64,000 bases of DNA from positions 434,001-498,000 of the forward strand of contig CATNEN010000008.1 of NCBI GenBank assembly GCA_950097015.1, written 5' to 3'. The notes below the pieces were generated by a model. That model saw only the letters and a program-made list of their open reading frames with translations. It had not been told where the DNA came from and made no database searches. The stretch comes from Macrostomum hystrix (Eukaryota > Platyhelminthes > Macrostomidae). A program made the translations under genes and the position numbers. Below are positions 46,601 to 50,721 of the stretch, in pieces (the first letter of the stretch is position 1; each line of letters begins with the position of its first letter).

Positions 46601-48919
46601 AATGAGTATTTTGGCTGTTTGCGGCTCCTGAATGACCACGTCACCCGTTGGGTCCACGAGTGATAAACTGAAACAAAGTTATTTTCACGGTCAAGTTCTG
46701 AATTTTTCAAATTTTGGCTTACACTTTTTCTCTTATCGAAATATTTTTATATTTCACTTCTGAAATCTGCTCAGGGGTCAAATAAATGGGCAGATCTAAT
46801 CGACCTAACTAATATAATTTAGACTATTCCCGCAAGTATTCGATTTGATTCCAAATTAGCAGCACGCGATGCTTACGAGAAGTCCTCCACAGGCTCCGGA
46901 ATGTTGTCAGTCAACACTGTGACCGTGATTTCTTTGCGCGTCTCGCCAGCTGCGAATTCCACGGTCTGGTTCACTGCCCGGTAGTCGCTGTAGAGTGTGG
47001 CTAGGCCATTGTTGTCAACTCGAACGGCTACGCTGGCTGCGGAGTCCACGGGGCCAATGCGACTGCCAGTGGATAGGAAGCCGCGCAAAATCACTATGCG
47101 ATAGTCACTGTCACGGTCGGTTTCGTTTACTCTGTACTGGGCCTGAATGCGATTGAAAATAGCAAGTAAGATTTTTATAGAATCTTTTTAGATCTCCTCC
47201 TCTCACATGTAGTTAAAAAGATTAAGAAGCAGTGAGAAGCAGTAAAATGCATGCTTTGGTTCCAGTTTGACTGTCGCCAAACGACGCGTCAGTGCCGGCA
47301 GCCCTTCTAAAAAAATTAGAAATAGAATATCGGCAACTTACGAACTCGAACCGGACAGGCGCATCGTTGGCTAGCACAGTAATTTCGTAAGTGCTGGCGC
47401 CCGGAGCCAAACTTCCCCTGGTGCCTAGAATGCTCAGCGACACCGTGAATGTCTCATTGTTCTCAGGAATTACGTCGGGCATGATCTGAAAAATACACAA
47501 ATTGGGCTCTTAAAATCTGAGTAAGCTTATAAGGGATTATGATTCAGAAAGGCGATAGCATTCATTAAGGATGATAAGTCATAGTAGTTTCTACTAGTGA
47601 TTGAAGAGCAGAAGAATTGCTGCATTTAGCTTGCCTGCAGTTGCAACACCAGGCTGGACACGCCAGCGGTGAACAGCAGCTGTCCCTCAGCCGGCCCTAC
47701 ATCCAAACCCGGTATGGCGTCCGGATTCGATCCTCCGTCCACACGGAAACCAAGCTGGACGCTATTAAAAAGGCCGCGCGCCCGACTGATCTGCAGACTG
47801 ATCATTGTTGGCACCGCTGTGGCCGGCTCACGAACCAGAGACTGCCGGGGCTGTCAAGTCAGTTTGAGAGTTGATAATGGTTATGACATCTACTAGGAGT
47901 TCTAGTCCACATTTTGCTCAGCTTAGATAGTTTTTCATTTTAAACTTACAGCTTGGAATGAGAAAATTCCATAGGCATCGTCATTAGCCAGGATGGTGAC
48001 GTTTACACTCGTCGGCGCCACCAAAGTTGCGGTGCCTCGCGCCGTCAGACTGATGACGTAGGTCTCATCGTCCTCCGGAATGTCATCATTGACTGTGGTG
48101 AAAGTCACGGTTTGAACGTTGGGTGTCACTCCGGCGTAAAACACCACCGGATAGGAGGTTCCGAAGAAGTCAGATGCCGCGGCCTGGTTCGAGATCTAGA
48201 AGGTCGATAGGAAACGGTTTTTAGTCGAATAAAAACTCATTGATATTTACTGGAACTTGGACAATCGCTTTCTTCAGCACTATCTATTTATCAACTCAAC
48301 TCAACTCAAGGCTTGTATACTAATTATAATAATAATAATAATTCGGGCTACGGGTAATAGCACATCATTTTGTGACCTGCGATTCTGCCCATTCCGCTGA
48401 CTCCTGAGCACATATGCACACAGATACAGTTCGCAGGCCTACGCTCACACAGGTGTATACATCGGCCCTGACTTTCTCGTCGCCAGGCAATGTACACTTT
48501 CACTTTGTGCCGTAAAGGTCGGCTATCAAGGGCGTAAATTGCACAACAGGCCCAAATGAATATGGCTTCGCCGTGGAATCGAGCTCATGAACCTCAGTGC
48601 GAGAGGCAAACGCGTCAACCGCTCTGCCACTCTGCCACTCTGCCACTCACTCAAAAGGCTTGTAAACGAAGACCCCCGCGTGCTTTTCGAGAGCTTGTCA
48701 TGCTGTACTCACCTGAACCACAGCGTAGACATCGTCAATCGGTGTGCCAGTGGGCTTCAGGCTGACGCTGAATCTGTCACTCTCGTTCACAAAGATTGGC
48801 ATCGAAGACATGAAGCTGAGCTCAAACTGGCCCCTGACTGGGCTGGCAGCGAGCCCGATGAAGGCAAGCGCGAGCCAGACGGTTGGCATAGCTACAGGTT
48901 CTGTTGATTTTGGCGACAT
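1..48919 (-). CDS. ADGRV1: Adhesion GPCR V1 (VLGR1/GPR98)-like giant receptor, 63 exons, 3' end cut by window edge
   Basis: Giant adhesion receptor. In vertebrates ADGRV1 forms extracellular fibrous links between stereocilia or photoreceptor membranes and binds Ca2+ through Calx-beta repeats. Seen here: a signal peptide, dozens of Calx-beta units with the DDxxPExDE and xNDxPYG signatures, one laminin-G domain (residues about 1330-1490), an EPTP/EAR block (about 3180-3725), a GAIN-like region (about 5580-5850), a GPS ([12 protein letters not shown]) and TM1 to the start of TM3. Domain order and spacing match vertebrate ADGRV1 (about 6,300 residues). I joined 63 exons by GT-AG sites (one GC-AG) with matching phases, giving about 5,950 codons. 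The start is the ATG at 48919, or the in-frame ATG at 48889. Exons 52 and 56 each carry one base too many for the frame. Two other genes lie in its introns. Identity is near certain; individual splice sites are predictions. Confidence 0.95.
357..1185. repeat. 46-bp minisatellite, about 18 copies, in the ADGRV1 GPS/7TM intron
   Basis: Tandem units of 46 bp with the core GGGGTAGGAATTTGGCCGAG. Copies differ mainly at two short blocks (GGCCGAG, GGACGAG or ACCTGAG; GTCGTT, GTAGTT or GTATTT), so variants are interspersed. The array makes up about three quarters of the intron between ADGRV1 exons 62 and 63 and stops about 25 bp from the exon 62 donor. Open reading frames in it on the plus strand are a by-product of the repeat. 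Confidence 0.95.
1499..3346 (-). CDS. ADGRV1: ADGRV1 exons 57-61: GAIN-like region before the GPS
   Basis: Exons 2939-3346, 2732-2818, 1873-1951, 1675-1752 and 1499-1650, all phase-consistent. The first is Ala/Ser-rich and helical (subdomain A-like). The later ones alternate short beta-strand stretches ending in [17 protein letters not shown] and run straight into the GPS cysteine. This position and composition are what the GAIN fold of adhesion GPCRs requires. Sequence conservation is weak, so the domain call rests mainly on position. The 1952-2731 intron holds a 90-bp tandem repeat. Confidence 0.8.
2165..2600. repeat. 90-bp tandem repeat, about 4-5 copies, in ADGRV1 intron
   Basis: Units start at about 2211, 2301, 2391 and 2481 with the core GGAATCCCTCTGCGTTCTAT and a second internal GGGAATCCCTCAGTATTCT. 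Two half-units inside each repeat are themselves related. Because 90 is a multiple of three the plus strand stays open for 161 codons here; this is not a gene. Confidence 0.9.
3701..5056 (-). CDS. ADGRV1: ADGRV1 exons 54-56: last Calx-beta units, frame problem at exon 56
   Basis: Exons 4898-5056, 4193-4705 and 3701-3958. Exon 54 starts [20 protein letters not shown], a Calx-beta second half. Exon 55 contains a degenerate unit and begins another ([12 protein letters not shown]). Exon 56 continues [12 protein letters not shown]. Exon 55 ends in phase 0, but the only usable acceptor leaves exon 56 one base too long, at a GGG run (3956-3958 region). Either a one-base sequence error or a real frameshift would explain this; every other junction in the gene fits. 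The 4706-4897 intron carries nothing recognisable. Confidence 0.82.
5130..5565. repeat. About 21-bp tandem repeat in ADGRV1 intron 53
   Basis: Roughly 20 imperfect units built on TGAGCAGATTCCTAGTCTAT and its variant ending CAAGATCTAT, filling most of the intron between exons 53 and 54. Unit length drifts by a base or two. No coding or regulatory signal is seen in it. Confidence 0.88.
5604..7219 (-). CDS. ADGRV1: ADGRV1 exons 50-53: Calx-beta units, frameshift in exon 52
   Basis: Exons 7032-7219, 6691-6879, 6357-6604 and 5604-5941. Exon 51 ends YVDESTGQ and exon 52 starts [20 protein letters not shown], a textbook Calx-beta first half. Near position 6513 the frame must move by one base: codons up to TATAQS are in one frame, and [14 protein letters not shown] onward in another that is open and phase-correct to the donor. 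Exon 53 continues with [13 protein letters not shown] and another unit. The intron at 5942-6356 is largely a short tandem repeat. Confidence 0.85.
6005..6270. repeat. Short tandem repeat (GGTTGCTATGxxATAGGTCT-type) in ADGRV1 intron 52
   Basis: About 12 imperfect units of 18-22 bp containing GTTGCTATG or GTTGTTATG followed by ATAGGGTCT or GGTCTGGTT. It fills most of the intron upstream of exon 53. No other feature is visible. Confidence 0.85.
7325..8100. repeat. Foldback-type dispersed repeat (family C) with 57-bp inverted arms
   Basis: Positions 7648-7704 and 8005-8061 are inverted copies with about 4 mismatches in 57 bases, separated by 300 bp. The left part (about 7380-7640) resembles stretches near 20400-20530, 50240-50540 and 54790-54950, which share words such as GATATTCAACGATTCTCGT, TTTCTGCTCACAAAA and CACCAGGGTC. 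There is no coding capacity. This looks like a non-autonomous DNA transposon or foldback element lying in the 6.9-kb ADGRV1 intron 49. Confidence 0.75.
8450..8575 (+). repeat. SINE family A, 5' (tRNA-like) end fragment
   Basis: Contains GGTTAACGCGTTTTCCTCCC, the B-box-like GGTCCCTGAGCTCGATTCC and the conserved downstream GGGGTGCAGCCGCGTAGAGAAGGCTTGGGGG-type block of the family found complete at 41.6 kb and 61.9 kb. The 3' part is missing or diverged. Confidence 0.8.
9195..11273 (-). CDS. TTLL12: Tubulin-tyrosine-ligase-like protein 12
   Basis: Full-length TTLL12 homologue in one uninterrupted exon of 692 codons from the ATG at 11273 (715 from the ATG at 11342). TTLL12 has an N-terminal SET-like half and a C-terminal TTL/ATP-grasp half. 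Vertebrate TTLL12 lacks clear tubulin ligase activity and has been linked to histone H4K20 methylation and innate signalling. Family signatures seen: [85 protein letters not shown] and [12 protein letters not shown] near the end. A good acceptor (AAATTTCAG) between the two ATGs favours the inner start. The gene lies wholly inside ADGRV1 intron 49, same strand. Lack of introns amid intron-rich neighbours may mean retrocopy origin. Confidence 0.95.
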   Translation of the reverse strand: MQKAQTTKAETVESYEDFERLHSGQLTLSGLPKHYWPTLHKKVSSEIYDAGESFVRIKAGRLLRDYCPHSLADDQHDVMLYEYRVQAIASEGILLDDSSHVYLIDHFFSFLAEEIDTQLAQVMSNNNARRRLEDIVYPGLGEEDSGLQADKPPPIVREHVWRVANFYRIQRPGANDASTNVWYVMDEFGSSIRHSDAPSVKVFPFIHLTSGTVYSVMFPLRSMAVYDEATRDWVEGFAREPALRHCRILAERFHAQLYESLCDRPRLRRQLPFYPTPGSHPTGHNPATFAAEFFAGHRINESLPSLESLANAPSVASLGRPMRVFSNLEFVSNHLTCGEKFQLTEDPDTADILWLTDHFKDFDGLSIARPGVLVNQFPFENVLTVKDLLASLAMEAGASWYPLTFNLELELDRFCAHIGNALAKAGNAENADCDSDDRYWIVKPWNMGRGIGIFVCDVFRLGLVELLKRCQATPCIASRYVHRPLLFKRQDLSGGPVKFDFRYMIILRSVRPLTAYVYRKFWLRFSNKPYSLEPALMHDYATHFTVMNYQADQALKNIDCQEFVPLFDAQYAERGLTWGQIEAELVLPTLLDIVRLAVRHPPPKGIAHNPQSRAIYAADLILGWDSAAAAAATSGGISGLQCFACEVNFCPDLTRACAYIPGFMDQIFSTLILDQPVNCHELVVEEKPFDFK
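11460..12111. mobile_element. 652-bp MITE with about 24-bp terminal inverted repeats
   Basis: The ends are inverted copies: TATAGGGTAATGTATCATCA at 11460 and its complement ending at 12111, continuing for a few bases with small differences. Internal sub-terminal copies of a GAAGATACA/CCGAACA motif occur in both orientations (near 11490 and 11885-11925). There is no reading frame of note. TA dinucleotides at both outer ends would fit a Tc1/mariner-type TA target duplication. It is most likely a non-autonomous DNA transposon. Confidence 0.8.
12112..14115. other. AT-rich intronic stretch upstream of TTLL12
   Basis: Apart from the foldback element at 13.0-13.5 kb, I see only AT-rich sequence without credible exons. 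The short frames here lack splice sites and domain signatures. It lies between ADGRV1 exon 49 and TTLL12 and could contain the TTLL12 promoter, but no motif stands out. Confidence 0.5.
13004..13475. mobile_element. Foldback (long inverted repeat) element
   Basis: Two arms of about 170 bp, roughly 13004-13175 and 13300-13472, are near-perfect reverse complements around a spacer of about 120 bp. Both arms carry CTTTCTTACGATTAGATCGG (or its complement), GCATGCCAAATGCC and GGCAATTATTTATAAC. There is no coding capacity. It resembles a foldback transposon or a MITE with long inverted repeats, lying in ADGRV1 intron 49. Confidence 0.85.
14116..24285 (-). CDS. ADGRV1: ADGRV1 exons 44-49: Calx-beta units spread across the two gene-bearing introns
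   Basis: Exons 23918-24285, 17335-17535, 16732-16994, 15851-16003, 15055-15366 and 14116-14479, all phase-compatible. Typical Calx-beta words: [37 protein letters not shown]-like [28 protein letters not shown] and [12 protein letters not shown]. The intron between exons 44 and 45 (17536-23917) houses the plus-strand guanylate cyclase. The one after exon 49 (7220-14115) houses TTLL12. The introns 14480-15054 and 15367-15850 contain SINE fragments; 16004-16731 and 16995-17334 show nothing recognisable beyond a SINE A scrap near 17190-17262. Confidence 0.9.
14570..14740 (-). repeat. SINE family A fragment
   Basis: Reverse-orientation copy with the complement of the family's CACTGTGCCTTG, CGTAAATTGCACGACAAGC and GAGCTCGATTCC blocks (here GTGGATTCGAGCTCAG). 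It is diverged and truncated at both ends, in the ADGRV1 intron between exons 48 and 49. Confidence 0.7.
15495..15690 (-). repeat. SINE family B fragment
   Basis: Contains GCGCGGCTCATTGAAATACAG, ACAGCTGTTCAGTCCATAGA and CACAGCTAGGTAAACTGAAG, which align with family B copies at 33.0, 51.2 and 55.9 kb. It is diverged and lacks a clear tRNA-like end. Confidence 0.65.
18452..22824 (+). CDS. Two-TM receptor-type guanylate cyclase with NIT-like sensor domain; first metal-binding Asp replaced
   Basis: Membrane guanylate cyclase without a kinase-homology domain. Exons 18452-19692, 20134-20324, 21097-21311, 21897-21995, 22566-22654 and 22729-22824 join in frame (about 642 codons). Order: cytosolic N-terminus, TM1 ([20 protein letters not shown]), a helical Ala-rich extracellular domain of about 260 residues with NIT (nitrate/nitrite-sensing) character, TM2 ([20 protein letters not shown]), a signalling helix ([20 protein letters not shown]) and a class III cyclase domain. 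Present: guanine-selecting E and C (KVETITD, RYCLFGD), the second metal Asp and catalytic N/R (NTASR). Absent: the first metal Asp, which is Ser at 20248-20250 (YFSSVSNF, family YFSDIVGF). The gene is antisense, nested in ADGRV1 intron 44. Its start codon lies in an unfound upstream exon, or the message is trans-spliced. Confidence 0.9.
20395..20540 (+). repeat. Family C dispersed repeat fragment
   Basis: Contains AATATGGATTAGCCATAGAGG, CTTATACAGAACAATGTCAG and CACCAGGGTCTTCGGCAAGA-type words (here TACCAGGGTCTTCGGCAAG) that recur near 7580, 50450 and 54880. It is a truncated copy in the first intron of the cyclase. Confidence 0.65.
20555..20612. repeat. 14-bp CACCCACCCCAGGC repeat (G4-prone complement)
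   Basis: Four copies of CACCCACCCCAGG in the cyclase intron. The complementary strand reads runs of GGGG and GGG at even spacing and could form a G-quadruplex. It is flanked by a long pyrimidine-rich stretch (20690-20750) and has no coding meaning. Confidence 0.8.
21378..21575 (+). repeat. 28-bp minisatellite, 7 units, six of which contain a consensus splice donor
   Basis: Units of 28 bp around CAGGTGAGCGGATGAGGTCA. CAGGTGAGC, a perfect 5' splice-site consensus in the cyclase's sense orientation, occurs six times (about 21405, 21433, 21461, 21489, 21517, 21545), starting about 95 bp downstream of the true exon 3 donor (CACAG/GTGTGA at 21311). Confidence 0.92.
22825..23917. other. Cyclase 3' flank within the ADGRV1 intron
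   Basis: No exon with splice signals seen on either strand. A SINE A remnant at about 23285-23400 (GTGTGTGCTCAGGAGTCGGGC and CACCTGGCCAGCGG) is the only recognisable element. The cyclase 3' UTR must lie in its first part, but I see no convincing AATAAA close to the stop codon. Confidence 0.5.
24335..24560. repeat. AATC/CAACC-rich simple-sequence region
   Basis: Loose tandem repetition of AATCAATCAA, CCAATCAACC and TAATTAATAA type words in the ADGRV1 intron between exons 43 and 44. It is imperfect and non-coding. Confidence 0.75.
25205..25446 (+). repeat. SINE family A copy with duplicated B-box segment
   Basis: Carries GAGCTCGATTCCACAGTGAG twice in a row (25217 and 25241 regions), then GGGGCGCAGCCGCGG, GTGTGTGCTCAGGAGTCAGC and the family's 3' end TGATGTGCCATTGCCTGCAG followed by CCCTCCTGCAA. 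The middle part present in other copies is shortened. Confidence 0.8.
25657..30606 (-). CDS. ADGRV1: ADGRV1 exons 38-43: Calx-beta units after the EPTP block
   Basis: Exons 30246-30606, 29794-29923, 29470-29646, 28720-29241, 27132-27410 and 25657-26192, phases all consistent. Representative signatures: [84 protein letters not shown] and [18 protein letters not shown]. Introns: 24286-25656 has simple sequence and a SINE A; 26193-27131 has a SINE B fragment (about 26800-26960); 27411-28719 has two microsatellites and SINE A pieces; 29924-30245 has a degenerate SINE B. Confidence 0.93.
26795..26965 (-). repeat. SINE family B fragment
   Basis: Resembles the family's GGCGCTTCNAAAGGCTGTGTACAGC and CCATGGA region (here GCTGTGTACAACTGTTTTGTCCATGG), followed by CCACACCCACC and a diverged repeat of CGCCACACCCACC-like sequence. 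It has no tRNA-like end. Confidence 0.6.
27425..27626. repeat. Compound (ATT)n/(AGT)n microsatellite beside the exon 42 acceptor
   Basis: About 90 bp of ATT repeats followed by about 110 bp of AGT repeats, read on the plus strand. It begins only about 15 bp upstream (in transcript sense) of the acceptor of ADGRV1 exon 42, so expansion would change the branch-point/polypyrimidine region. Poly-Asn/Thr or poly-Ser translations are artefacts. Confidence 0.95.
27630..27740 (+). repeat. SINE family A internal fragment
   Basis: GCAATTTGCGCCCTCGAGGG, CAAAGGCACAGTGAGTGTAC and GATGTACACACCTGTGTGAG match the middle of complete family A copies. It directly abuts the AGT microsatellite. Confidence 0.75.
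28256..28567 (+). repeat. SINE family A, near-complete copy
   Basis: Starts with an A-box-like segment (GTCAGTGGCAAAACGGTTAACGCG), B-box GGTCCCTGAGCT, then the AGAGAAGGCTTGGGG, TTTACGCCCTTGATGGCC, ATGTACACACCTGTGTGAGT and GGTCTAGCGTCTCCAAATAA blocks. It ends at an (ATT)n tail at 28567, consistent with a SINE that carries a simple-repeat 3' tail. Confidence 0.85.
28567..28668. repeat. (ATT)n microsatellite, SINE A tail
   Basis: About 34 ATT triplets with few interruptions (CTT, GTT) immediately 3' of a SINE A copy and about 50 bp from the donor of ADGRV1 exon 41. Confidence 0.93.
30025..30200 (+). repeat. Degenerate SINE family B copy
   Basis: Begins with CCCAGTGGTTAGAGCTTCGG, a recognisable tRNA-like A-box region, and contains AGTTCATCCAGCTGTAAAAT and GCAGCTGGGATA, the complement of blocks seen in the other copies. 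It is strongly diverged. Confidence 0.55.
30701..32518 (-). CDS. ADGRV1: ADGRV1 exons 35-37: EPTP/EAR propeller domain plus flanking Calx-beta
   Basis: Exons 32171-32518, 31375-32096 and 30701-31264. Exon 36 encodes about 240 residues of repeated strands with the EAR/EPTP pattern: [42 protein letters not shown] and [20 protein letters not shown]. This is the seven-bladed propeller type also found in LGI proteins and in vertebrate ADGRV1 at the same relative position. Exon 37 closes the propeller and returns to Calx-beta with [17 protein letters not shown] and [12 protein letters not shown]. Its presence, with the LamG domain, separates ADGRV1 from other Calx-beta proteins. Confidence 0.95.
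32592..34928 (-). CDS. ADGRV1: ADGRV1 exons 31-34: Calx-beta units, including the longest exon
   Basis: Exons 33983-34928 (946 bp, the longest found), 33745-33880, 33392-33646 and 32592-32923. They contain [57 protein letters not shown] and [13 protein letters not shown]. All junction phases match. The intron 32924-33391 holds a SINE B copy. Confidence 0.93.
33040..33315 (-). repeat. SINE family B, near-complete copy
   Basis: Read on the minus strand, the head (about 33315 down to 33245) is tRNA-like: A-box-like TAGTAGTTAGAGCG and B-box-like GGGGTTCGATTTT. The body contains the complement of GCTAATGCTGGTACCCATT, CAGTCCATGGACTGGGG and GCTATTGCGCGGCGCATCTG. Related copies are at 51.2 and 55.9 kb. 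Confidence 0.85.
35033..36032 (-). CDS. ADGRV1: ADGRV1 exons 28-30: Cys-rich insert between Calx-beta units
   Basis: Exons 35858-36032, 35636-35785 and 35033-35537. Exon 29 has five cysteines in 50 residues ([20 protein letters not shown] then TECNWYSS), a spacing reminiscent of PAN/apple-type modules (C-x3-C-x5-C), and does not look like Calx-beta. It may belong with exon 28 ([11 protein letters not shown]-like, [12 protein letters not shown]). Exon 30 returns to Calx-beta ([31 protein letters not shown]). The fold of the insert is an inference from spacing only. Confidence 0.88.
36323..40802 (-). CDS. ADGRV1: ADGRV1 exons 18-27: Calx-beta units after the LamG domain
   Basis: Exons 40480-40802, 39926-40174, 39341-39535, 38925-39268, 38621-38824, 38380-38500, 37791-38304, 37460-37662, 37214-37339 and 36323-36620. 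Every phase fits. Signatures include [88 protein letters not shown] and [18 protein letters not shown]. Introns of 305-590 bp at 40175-40479, 39536-39925 and 36621-37213 show nothing recognisable. Confidence 0.93.
40918..41484 (-). CDS. ADGRV1: ADGRV1 exons 16-17: laminin-G/concanavalin-like domain
   Basis: Exons 41255-41484 and 40918-41168 encode about 160 residues with the LamG pattern: [14 protein letters not shown] near the start, [40 protein letters not shown] and the closing [15 protein letters not shown]. This is the single LamG domain that vertebrate ADGRV1 has after about 1,300 residues; here it begins at about residue 1330. Confidence 0.93.
41575..41925 (+). repeat. SINE family A, near-complete copy
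   Basis: Runs from GTCGGTGGGGTTAACGCATT (A-box region) through CCTACACTCGATTCC (B-box), GGGGCGCAGCCGCGGAGAGA, TTACGCCCCTGAGGGCC, GTGTACACTGCCTGGC, GTGCTCAGGAGTCAGCGAAA, GGGTCTAGTGTCACC and a 3' end CAGCCCTCCAGCAA. It lies in the intron between ADGRV1 exons 15 and 16. Confidence 0.9.
42060..45291 (-). CDS. ADGRV1: ADGRV1 exons 9-15: N-terminal Calx-beta units
   Basis: Exons 44857-45291, 44383-44786, 43848-44192, 43646-43769, 43183-43573, 42509-42732 and 42060-42425, all in phase. Signatures: [92 protein letters not shown] and [14 protein letters not shown]. The 42733-43182 intron is pyrimidine-rich with nothing recognisable; introns are otherwise short. Confidence 0.93.
45369..48919 (-). CDS. 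ADGRV1: ADGRV1 exons 1-8: signal peptide and first Calx-beta units
   Basis: Exons 48713-48919, 47950-48195, 47635-47850, 47342-47485, 46877-47142, 46490-46667, 46018-46350 and 45369-45477. Exon 1 encodes a signal peptide ([20 protein letters not shown]) preceded by ten optional residues from an upstream in-frame ATG. Then come [45 protein letters not shown] and [13 protein letters not shown]. The exon 3 donor is AG/GCAAGC, a GC-AG intron. The 48196-48712 intron holds a reverse SINE A; 45478-46017 shows nothing recognisable. Confidence 0.92.
48378..48645 (-). repeat. SINE family A copy, reverse orientation
   Basis: Complement of the family blocks in order: GCCCATTCCGCTGACTCCTG, CACACAGGTGTATACATCGG, AATGTACACTTTCACT, GGGCGTAAATTGCACAACAG, TGGAATCGAGCTCATG and GAGAGGCAAACGCGTCAACC. 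The segment between the last two is shortened. It is in ADGRV1 intron 1. Confidence 0.85.
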
Positions 48920-50221
48920 GCTACAAGTCGCCAAAGAGTTTTAATCAAATGCTGATCCTAATTCCTGTTTTGGAATTTTCTTGAGGCCAATATAAAATGA
49001 GAGAGTTTCTAAAGCTGCTCTGAACTGATCGCGCTCTCAAAGATCCGACAGGACAGATCCGGATGATGCTCAAGGTCTTAACCGCAGTGCAGCTAGTAAA
49101 TAATGCAGTGATCGCTGCTTCGTTAATTATGCACGGCCCAGTGATCGGTGGACGGACAAGGGCGAGGCTCAGGGGTCCATTTTGAGCATCTCCATTGTTG
49201 TTACCAGGTGCATTCCAACTTTTTTGCCCCTTCTCTTCATCTCCTTATCAGCCTGAGTCTCTTAAAGATTCACTACACAGACAGCCGTACTCGGCCTATT
49301 GTCACAGCGGATGAGTCATCGCGTCTCTAACGGATTGCAATGCTATTCGCTTAGCTGTTTATGGGCTTGAAACATGACACTGTTGGTATCAAGCGAAGAC
49401 TAACCAGAATCGAACCATTTTCGCTATGTTTCTACAATAATTAGATTGAAATTTTATATTTCTACCCTCATATTAAAGATTCTGATTACTAAAAACTAAT
49501 TTTATCGATATATCGAAAGCGTGGGGACATTGGAAACCATAGAAAAGCTACCCCGCTGAATAATTAATTACTAAGTCTTGGAGAGAGCCTTGTAAGTCAG
49601 GCAATGCTTCTATTGCCAGGACTTGATATTATGCATGGCATAAGGTCAGAATAGTATTTGAAAAGGTCTTGATTGCGCACCCTGTGTCAAACAATATTTG
49701 CTTACCAGCTTACAGTTTTTTCCCATGGTCTGGACTTTCCATGCACGATGAATAATGAAGATAATAATGCATCATGGCAGCATTGATGGCGGATGTGGAA
49801 TTCTCACATTCGACTGTTAATTTCTCAGGTCTATTCTCATGCATGAGGGGCCAATGACTCATTTATTACTTGAATTAAAGTCCTCTCGTGAGCTCTCGCG
49901 AGTTTCTGGTCTAATTTATGAGCAGAAGAAAATGTAGAAAGTTATCAAATCTTTGACAAGTGTCCTATGCAGCAATTCAGACAAAAATATTCTAAACTTT
50001 ACAACGAAATCTTTAATTTTTAGATAATAATAAAGTGTAAAGTACAATGCAAAAATGTAGAGAAGTTTTAAACAAAAATAGTTTTTTCTGTCTCATTTCT
50101 AAACCAAATCTAGCCATCTTCATTGACGGCCCATATTTCATTGACGACAACAGAAAGACCACACACAGTGGGGATGTTTCGAATTCCCACATTTTTCTGT
50201 GTCTCTGAAAATATTCAACCA
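48920..50221. other. Intergenic region upstream of ADGRV1
   Basis: Lies between the ADGRV1 start and the 3' end of the DEG/ENaC gene on the same strand, so the ADGRV1 promoter should be here. I see AT-rich sequence, no credible exons and no clear TATA box at a fixed distance. Short frames here have no domain signature. Confidence 0.5.
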
Positions 50222-50224
50222 ATC

Positions 50225-50700
50225 ATAACTACCTGCTCTAGCCGATGAAACAACATCCAAAATCACTAAACATCAACATCGTCGAGATATTCAACGATTC
50301 TCGTCGGGGTGTCTGTTGGCAAAAGAACCACCAATAAATGGCATACTTTTCTGCTCACAAAATTCAATCATGTAACCATGCCTGCTATCATCTCAATGCC
50401 TATATTGTATTGATTATATTGTCAATTTATACATTTTTGAACCAATACGGATTCGCCAAAGAGGCTTATGCATAGCTGTTTTTTATCCTTGCCACCAGGG
50501 TCTTCGACAAGAATCGTTGAATATCTCGACGATGCTGGCTCGTATGGTTTGGAAAGTAATTTCATCGTAAAGGGCAGAATATTTACGAGCTAGATCCTAC
50601 TGCCAGTGGACTTTGACAAAAATCGGTCATTCGGTTTGTGAGCTATTGTGAAGTAGGCAGTGGGTATTTGAAATAGCCACGTGATCTTTCTCCAGGGGGG
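50225..50700 (-). repeat. Family C dispersed repeat with inverted arms
   Basis: An arm at about 50276-50306 (ATCGTCGAGATATTCAACGA) is repeated inverted at about 50510-50540 (TCGTTGAATATCTCGACGAT). Between them are TTTCTGCTCACAAAATTCAA and CACCAGGGTCTTCGACAAGA, shared with the copies at 7.3, 20.4 and 54.7 kb. There is no coding capacity. It ends just downstream of the DEG/ENaC stop codon. Confidence 0.75.
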
Positions 50701-50721
50701 AATAGCGTGGTTTTTCGGCTG

